48,795 bases of DNA. Source: Acidobacteriota bacterium. Lineage in GTDB: Bacteria > Acidobacteriota > Vicinamibacteria > Vicinamibacterales > UBA8438. This document shows positions 43,154 to 48,795 of this stretch, one piece after another. The DNA lies in NCBI GenBank assembly GCA_009861545.1, contig VXME01000125.1, forward strand, positions 54,119 through 102,913. Reading direction: 5' to 3'. The translations under genes were made by a program, and so were the position numbers. The notes beneath the pieces are model-generated. The model made no database searches. It worked only from the letters and a program-made list of their open reading frames with translations, and was not told the DNA's origin. How positions within the stretch are numbered: position 1 is the first letter of the stretch; each line of letters starts with the position of its first letter.

Positions 43154-44305
43154 CTACCCCTCCGGCGCCGCCGCCGCGGCGTACTTCTGCGGCTCGGCCA
43201 GGAACTGCTCGCGGCAGTGCGCGCAGCAAAAGTAGTAGGTCCTTCCCCCGACGTCGGCCTGGTGGCTGGCCGCCGCCACGGCGACGGACATGTCGCACAC
43301 CGGGTCGCGCGCTGTCTCCGGGGCGGCCGCGGGGGGAAACGGGTCCTGCTCGGTCCGCGTGACGGGTGCCGGAGACGCCGGACCGGCGCCGGGACCGGAT
43401 TCGCGCGCGGTGGCGACGGTCGCGGCCGGAGCCGGAGCCTGCTCGGTCCGCGTGGCCGGGGCGGGGGGAGCAGAACCGCGGCCGGGACGGCGGTCGCTCT
43501 CTTGCCGGGGACCCTCGGCGCGGACGCGCCGGGTGATCTCGGCGAGGATGCTCAGGGCAATCTCCTCCGGCGTCTCCGCGCCGATGTCGAGACCGGCCGG
43601 ATTGGCGATGCGGTCGAGCTGCTCTTGTGTGGCGCCGCGCGCGGCCAGCGTCTCGCGCATCTGTCCGAACCGCTTGCGGCTGGCCACCACGCCGACGTAC
43701 GCCGGCATCAACCGACTGGCGGTCCAGGCCGCCTCCTCGTCCCGCTGGCCGAGCGTCGCGACGACGGCGAAGCAACGCGACGCGTCCTGCGCCGACCCGG
43801 GAGGCTCGACGGATTCGTCGCTGGTCACCAGGCGGCCCGCGTCCGGGAACAGCGTCTCGCTGGCCTCCGGATCGACCGCTTCCACCCGGTAGCCGAGCAC
43901 GGCGGCCAGGCGCGCCAGCGCCCGCGCGGTGGGCGACACGCCGAAGATCAGCAACCGGCGCGCCGGCAGCAGCGGCTCGATGTAGATCTCCACGCTTCCC
44001 CCGCTGTGGCAGGCCATGGGAAACACCGTCAGTCCGGGTCGAGTGTGCGATATCGAGTCGGGGTCGCGGACGATCCCTATCAGCCGCGGCTTCTCGTCCG
44101 CGAGGGCCGCGAGCGCCTCCCGAATCACCGTCGGCCGCGTGCAGCTTCCCCCCAGCCAGCCGTGGAACTCGCCGTCCGGGGTCACGACGGCGCTGTCGCC
44201 GACCCGGGCCGAGCTCGGGGGCTCGCGGCGGACCACCGTGGCCAGCGCGAACGCCTCGCTGCGGCCGGCGAGTTCGGACGCAAGCTGCAGGATTTCGGTG
44301 CGCAT
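43154..44305 (-). CDS. XdhC/CoxF-family protein fused to a YHS domain
   Basis: A 383-residue fusion. The N-terminal XdhC domain has GWLGGSCTRPTV (near 48) and the Rossmann part has RLLIFGVSPTARAL. After a 70-residue Pro/Ala-rich linker with a near-repeated VTRTEQ/ATRTEQ segment, the C-terminus is a YHS domain (DPVCDMSVAVAA, then YYFCCAHCREQF). XdhC proteins hold the molybdenum cofactor for sulfuration and insertion; YHS domains bind metals, including copper. The fusion could link the two metals of the CO dehydrogenase site. ATG 44305 is used, five bases after mocA, because the longer frame upstream is mocA shadow. Confidence 0.88.
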   Translation of the reverse strand: MRTEILQLASELAGRSEAFALATVVRREPPSSARVGDSAVVTPDGEFHGWLGGSCTRPTVIREALAALADEKPRLIGIVRDPDSISHTRPGLTVFPMACHSGGSVEIYIEPLLPARRLLIFGVSPTARALARLAAVLGYRVEAVDPEASETLFPDAGRLVTSDESVEPPGSAQDASRCFAVVATLGQRDEEAAWTASRLMPAYVGVVASRKRFGQMRETLAARGATQEQLDRIANPAGLDIGAETPEEIALSILAEITRRVRAEGPRQESDRRPGRGSAPPAPATRTEQAPAPAATVATARESGPGAGPASPAPVTRTEQDPFPPAAAPETARDPVCDMSVAVAAASHQADVGGRTYYFCCAHCREQFLAEPQKYAAAAAPEG

Positions 44306-44310
44306 CGATG

Positions 44311-44928
44311 TCAGGCTCCCAACTCCGCCTTGATCCGCTCGTAGTCCTCGGGAACGTCGATGTCCTGGAGCGCCGCCGCCGGCCAGGAGACCGCGACCGC
44401 CTCGTGACGATGCCGCCGCACGACCTGCCGCCCGCAACCTTCTCCCGACATCTGCCGGAGCTCGGAGAACAGCGCACGGTCGTACAGCATCGGCGGCGCG
44501 TTGACGTCGCCGTAGGCGGAGATGACGAGCGGGGCCGTGCTCTCCCGGTAACGCGTGACGAGACTCGCGACCATGCGGGTGGTGACGAACGGCATGTCCG
44601 CCAGCATCACCACCGCCGCCGGCACGCCCTCCGGTACGTGGCAGATGCCGGCCCGCAGCGACCGGTTGATCCCCAGCGCGTGATCGGGATTGTCGACCGG
44701 CGTGCACGCCAGTTCCGCAAGCTCCGCTCGGGCCCGCTCCGCCTCGTGGCCTACGACGACGACGACCGGATCGAGCCCGGCGTCGATGGCGCGCCGCACG
44801 ACCCGTCTCAGCAGCGTCTCGCCGTCGAGCTCGAAGAACAGCTTGTTGCGTCCCATGCGGGTCGAGCTGCCGGCGGCGAGGACGACGCCGGCCACCGGGC
44901 CGCTCCGCTCAGACGGCTCAGACGGCAT
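44311..44928 (-). CDS. mocA: Molybdenum cofactor cytidylyltransferase (MocA-like)
   Basis: A 205-residue nucleotidyltransferase: VAGVVLAAGSSTRMGRNKLF (nucleotide loop), VVVVVGHEAE, and VVMLADMPFV with the metal-binding Asp, then CGRQVVRR. MocA converts Mo-MPT to the cytosine dinucleotide form used by CO dehydrogenase. ATG 44928 overlaps the xdhC stop by 11 bases. Its presence supports a self-contained cofactor-maturation block ahead of the structural genes. Confidence 0.9.
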   Translation of the reverse strand: MPSEPSERSGPVAGVVLAAGSSTRMGRNKLFFELDGETLLRRVVRRAIDAGLDPVVVVVGHEAERARAELAELACTPVDNPDHALGINRSLRAGICHVPEGVPAAVVMLADMPFVTTRMVASLVTRYRESTAPLVISAYGDVNAPPMLYDRALFSELRQMSGEGCGRQVVRRHRHEAVAVSWPAAALQDIDVPEDYERIKAELGA

Positions 44929-46042
44929 GGATGACACCTTCCTTCTCGCGCAGGTGGCGCGGCACGCTCGCGGCGCGGACGGCAAGCAGCTCCGCCACGA
45001 CGCTCACGGCCACCTGCTCGGGTCCGTCCGCGGCCAGATCGAGACCGACGGGGGCGAACAGACGGTCGGCGCCCGCCTCGATCTGCGCGCCCACGCCGTC
45101 GAGCTGTTCGAGCATTTCGTCTCGGCGGGCGCGCGGACCGAGAAGGCCGACGTAGGGGACATCGGTCCGCAACAGGCGCCCGACCCAGTCCCGGTCGTGG
45201 GCGAACGAGTGAGTCATGACCACCGCGTAAGTGCGCGGGCCGAGCGGCAGCCCTTCCAGGCCGGCGGCGGGTCTGCGGTCGATGCGCTCCGCACCGGGAA
45301 AGCGTTCCGCGGACAGGTAGGCGGGACGGTGGTCGACGACCGTCACGCGGAACCCGACCTGTGACGCATACGCCGCGAGGGGAATCGCGTCGTCGCCCGC
45401 GCCGCAGATGACGAGCCGGGGCGGCGGTACGTGTACCTCGGTGAAGACCTCGGTCGATGGGAGACCGATGCCGGTCGCTTCGATCTCGTAGCACTGCGAT
45501 TCGCCGGTCGCAAGGAGCGCCTCGGAGCGTCGGGCAATCACGCGATCCAGTTCGGGCCCCCCCGTCGAGCCGGCTGGCGGGGCATCGCCCGATACGAGCA
45601 CCCTGCCCAGGACCGCGGCTGGACCGCGGACGACGGTGGACGCGGCGAACGGCGCATCTCCAGCCAGACGCGCCCGCACGCGGCGCGCCGCGTCCACGGT
45701 GTCCCCGGAGGTGGCCGGCTGAACGAAGATGTCGACCGCGCCATTGCAGCCCAGGCCAAGTCCCCAGACGGTGCGATCATCGTCGCCGGTTTCGTAGTGG
45801 CGGAGGCAGGGCGCTCGCTCGCGCATCACCGCCATGGCGATCTCGCGCACGTCCGCCTCGAGGCATCCGCCGCTGACGCCGCCGCGAGTCGCGCCGCTCT
45901 CTTCCACCAGCAGCTTGGCGCCGGGGCGCCGGTACGCGGACCCCTCGATCCGCACGACGGTCGCCAGCGCCGCGTGCCGGCCAGCCGCCGCCAGCTCGGC
46001 AACACGGTCCACGATCTGCGACGTTTCCTGCCAGTGCTTCAT
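44918..46042 (-). CDS. XdhC/CoxI-family cofactor maturation protein
   Basis: A 374-residue XdhC-family protein. GGVSGGCLEADVRE (near 55) and GLGLGCNGAVDIFVQP (near 95) are the N-terminal hallmarks, and RLVICGAGDDAIPLAAYA is the Rossmann segment. It is first of a nine-gene run down to coxL, with all gaps under 25 bases or overlapping. The 246 bases upstream (46043-46288) must hold the operon promoter, but I see no strong sigma-70 boxes. Confidence 0.9.
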   Translation of the reverse strand: MKHWQETSQIVDRVAELAAAGRHAALATVVRIEGSAYRRPGAKLLVEESGATRGGVSGGCLEADVREIAMAVMRERAPCLRHYETGDDDRTVWGLGLGCNGAVDIFVQPATSGDTVDAARRVRARLAGDAPFAASTVVRGPAAVLGRVLVSGDAPPAGSTGGPELDRVIARRSEALLATGESQCYEIEATGIGLPSTEVFTEVHVPPPRLVICGAGDDAIPLAAYASQVGFRVTVVDHRPAYLSAERFPGAERIDRRPAAGLEGLPLGPRTYAVVMTHSFAHDRDWVGRLLRTDVPYVGLLGPRARRDEMLEQLDGVGAQIEAGADRLFAPVGLDLAADGPEQVAVSVVAELLAVRAASVPRHLREKEGVIHAV

Positions 46043-46288
46043 GGTGGATCGGTCGCACCGGGGCAGCCAGCCGTGATTCTACATGGGCGGAACGATCCCG
46101 AAGCTCCGGCGTCGGGTCGCAACTGGCCGCGGCAGGACCGTGGAGTCACCCACTGGCCGGTCAAATTCCGCGGTCCGGAAACAAACCCGGCAGCCCGTCT
46201 GCCGCTAGCGTGGCGGGAAAGGCCAGCCGTGGCGGCGCGCGATGGCTGGCCGAGATCGTCACTGTGTCCTCCGGCAGCGCGGCGCCAT

Positions 46289-46717
46289 TCACGCCGCGGT
46301 GGATTCCACGACGAGCTCGCGGCCGAGCAGCCTCAATGCCTTGTGGAGCCGGTTGGCGGAGGTCGCGTGGCGCGGGTCCAGCATGCGCCGGACGACCTTG
46401 TCGTCGACGCCGAGACGCCGGGCAAACGCAACACGTGACAGGCCGCTGTCCCGGAAAGCCAGTACCAGCGCCGCCTTGGCGGCCATCGTTGGAGGCACGG
46501 CGACTCGATGCTCGCCGGTGCGCCGGGCGCTGGGTCGCGGAATCGGATCGCCGTCGATGATGCGGCCTGCGATCGTCTCCTCCAAGGCGTCTGCGGCTTC
46601 GGTCAGCGCCTCGGCATCGTTCCTGCCGGAGGTCAGACATTCCGGCAAGTCGCGGAAGGAAACGACGGCCTCGTCGGGAGCGGCACGCTGCAAACGCGCG
46701 GGGTAGATGAAACGCAT
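46289..46717 (-). CDS. hicB: HicB-family antitoxin with C-terminal HTH
   Basis: A 142-residue protein. The N-terminal HicB fold contains FRDLPECLTSGRNDAEALTE, and the C-terminal helix-turn-helix contains AFARRLGVDDKVVRRMLDP. ATG 46717 is preferred: GGAGGT lies six bases upstream, whereas the 46735 start has none. HicB normally neutralises the RNase HicA encoded just upstream; here only a HicA stub remains. Confidence 0.85.
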   Translation of the reverse strand: MRFIYPARLQRAAPDEAVVSFRDLPECLTSGRNDAEALTEAADALEETIAGRIIDGDPIPRPSARRTGEHRVAVPPTMAAKAALVLAFRDSGLSRVAFARRLGVDDKVVRRMLDPRHATSANRLHKALRLLGRELVVESTAA

Positions 46718-46741
46718 CGGCGACCTCCGGAACACGTACGC

Positions 46742-46873
46742 TTACCGAACATCCCGGTCGGTGAGGCCCAACTGACGGAGCATGGCGGCCAGTAGTCCCG
46801 GGCCGAGTTCCTTCCGGAGGTCCTTCACGATGGTCTTGCGGTCCCCATAGTGAAGGACATCGAGTGACGCCAT
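46742..46873 (-). pseudogene. hicA: HicA toxin remnant
   Basis: A 43-residue open frame ending KELGPGLLAAMLRQLGLTDRD resembles the C-terminal half of HicA toxins (the PGTLRSILKQAGL-type helix). The N-terminal helix and catalytic histidine strand are absent, and the serC stop lies only 44 bases upstream, leaving no room for them. The TA pair is therefore probably an orphan antitoxin. Confidence 0.5.
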
Positions 46874-46917
46874 GCGTCGGGTCCGGCGTGCAGCCCGCCG
46901 GGATGCCCGCGGGCCGG

Positions 46918-48003
46918 CTACCCGTATATCCGCTCGAATTCGGCCATGAACGCAACGAGCGCGTCGACGCCCGCTTCGGGAAACGCGTTGTAGATGGAGG
47001 CGCGCAGGCCGCCGACCGACCGGTGGCCCTTGAGGCCGGCCAGATCCGCGGCGCCGGCTTCCTGGATGAATCCGGCCTCTAGCTCCGGCGTCGCCAGCCG
47101 GAACGTGACGTTCATCCGCGAGCGGCTGTCCCGATCGGCCACGCCGCGGTAGAAGTCGGTGCGGTCGATGGCCGCGTACAGCTTCGCCGCCTTGCGTTCG
47201 TTGCGCTCGGCAACGGCCTCCAGGCCGCCCTGGTCGCGCAGCCACGCCGTGACCAGCGACACCACGTAGATGGCGAAGACCGGCGGCGTGTTGGGCCGGG
47301 AGCCGCCCTGGACGTACGTGGCGTAGCGGAGCAGCTTCGGAAGCGACGACGGTCCCCGCTCCACCAGGTCCGGTCGGACGATCGCCACCGTCACACCGGC
47401 CGGCCCGAGGTTCTTCTGCGCGCCGGCGTAGATGAGTCCGTGCCCGGCGACATCGATCGGGCGGCTGAGAATGTCCGACGACGCGTCCACGACCAGCGGC
47501 CGATCACCGACGTCCGGCATGGCCGGCCACTGCGTCCCCGCTATGGTGTTGTTCGTCGTCGCGTGGACGTACGCGGCGGTGGGCGAGAGGTCGATTTCCG
47601 CTGCCGCCGGCAGACACCGGAAACCCTCCGCCGCCGTGGTGGCGGCCACGCGCACGGACCCGAACTTCTCCGCCTCCCGCGCCGCCTGCACGGCCCACGA
47701 CCCGGTCAGCAGGTAGTCGGCCGTTCCGTCCGCGGGCAGCAGGTTCATCGGGACCATCGAGAATTGCAGCGTCGCGCCACCCTGGAGGAACAGGACGTGG
47801 TAGTCGTCGGGAACGCCGGCCAGAGCGCGGATGTTGGCCTCGGCCGCCGCCAGGATCTCGTCGAACGCCGGGGACCGGTGGCTGATCTCCAGCACCGACA
47901 TCCCCACCCCCGGCAGCGCCGGCAGGTGGTCGCGGATCTGCTCGATGACCGGCTCGGGAAGCACCGCCGGACCGGCGCCGAAGTTGAAGACCCGTTCCGC
48001 CAC
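46918..48003 (-). CDS. serC: Phosphoserine aminotransferase
   Basis: A 361-residue class V aminotransferase. It shows FNFGAGPAVLPEPV at the N-terminus, EISHRSPAF, LFLQGGATLQFSMVPMNLL for phosphate binding, VVDASSDILSRP with the PLP aspartate, and YAGAQKNLGPAG with the Schiff-base lysine; GGLRASIYNAFP supplies the C-terminal arginine. It makes 3-phosphoserine in serine synthesis. It lies seven bases after the DUF1015 gene, a common serC neighbour. Confidence 0.96.
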   Translation of the reverse strand: MAERVFNFGAGPAVLPEPVIEQIRDHLPALPGVGMSVLEISHRSPAFDEILAAAEANIRALAGVPDDYHVLFLQGGATLQFSMVPMNLLPADGTADYLLTGSWAVQAAREAEKFGSVRVAATTAAEGFRCLPAAAEIDLSPTAAYVHATTNNTIAGTQWPAMPDVGDRPLVVDASSDILSRPIDVAGHGLIYAGAQKNLGPAGVTVAIVRPDLVERGPSSLPKLLRYATYVQGGSRPNTPPVFAIYVVSLVTAWLRDQGGLEAVAERNERKAAKLYAAIDRTDFYRGVADRDSRSRMNVTFRLATPELEAGFIQEAGAADLAGLKGHRSVGGLRASIYNAFPEAGVDALVAFMAEFERIYG

Positions 48004-48010
48004 AGAAGCC

Positions 48011-48795
<785 letters not shown>

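Overview
The window reads as one contig end from a GC-rich (roughly 68% by eye) aerobic or microaerobic Gram-negative bacterium. A signal-peptide M1 peptidase, a full DsbD, the ClpS/ClpA pair, a form I aerobic CO dehydrogenase operon and a gene style rich in solitary metalloenzymes and toxin-antitoxin (TA) pairs fit Acidobacteriota (Vicinamibacteria-like) best. That assignment is an inference, because no rRNA or marker gene is present. The last ~146 bases are almost pure G and look like a two-colour-chemistry sequencing artefact.

Layout. (1) 1-9220, housekeeping: aminotransferase - M1 peptidase - dsbD on the minus strand, a divergent double-ACT protein, then clpS-clpA and a small unknown gene. 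(2) 9377-11922: a DUF4143-type ATPase behind a 24-bp palindrome, then a metallo-beta-lactamase-fold gene ('mbl', plus strand). (3) 11940-31765, defence island: read on the minus strand it runs XRE-SNF2-DUF3883 helicase, Gabija-like gajA-gajB, an AAA ATPase, a TIR protein (frameshifted from its N-terminal domain), a DUF1156 DNA methylase, a decayed vapBC, an AAA ATPase-TOPRIM pair (PARIS-like) and a DUF499 ATPase. Several junctions overlap by four bases. A convergent RES/Xre pair follows. (4) 32002-36448, mosaic zone: a nucleoside deoxyribosyltransferase, a DUF433/DUF5615 TA pair, an unknown two-gene cassette, a HEPN protein and an AAA gene stub, interspersed with broken 3' ends of coxL and of mbl. 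(5) 36569-46042: maturation and structural genes of a form I (AYRCSFR) CO dehydrogenase. (6) 46289-48649: hicB with a hicA stub, serC and a truncated DUF1015 gene.

Main observation. The intact mbl (plus strand, stop at 11922) and the intact coxL (minus strand, stop at 36569) converge on everything between them. The mosaic zone repeats the same borders twice: a coxL 3' fragment abuts an mbl 3' fragment at 32491-32799 and again at 33577-34206. The locus therefore parses into three successive 'mbl-3' / cargo / coxL-3'' units with different cargo: the big defence operon plus RES/Xre; a DUF433/DUF5615 TA pair; and an unknown membrane cassette plus HEPN/AAA. Homology stops at or near the two stop codons, and differences in the better-preserved coxL fragment are almost all synonymous. 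This suggests that allelic cargos of one integration hotspot (the mbl-coxL intergenic region) were stacked in tandem. The alternative is a chimeric assembly of strain variants.

No tRNA, rRNA, CRISPR array, integrase or transposase was recognised.
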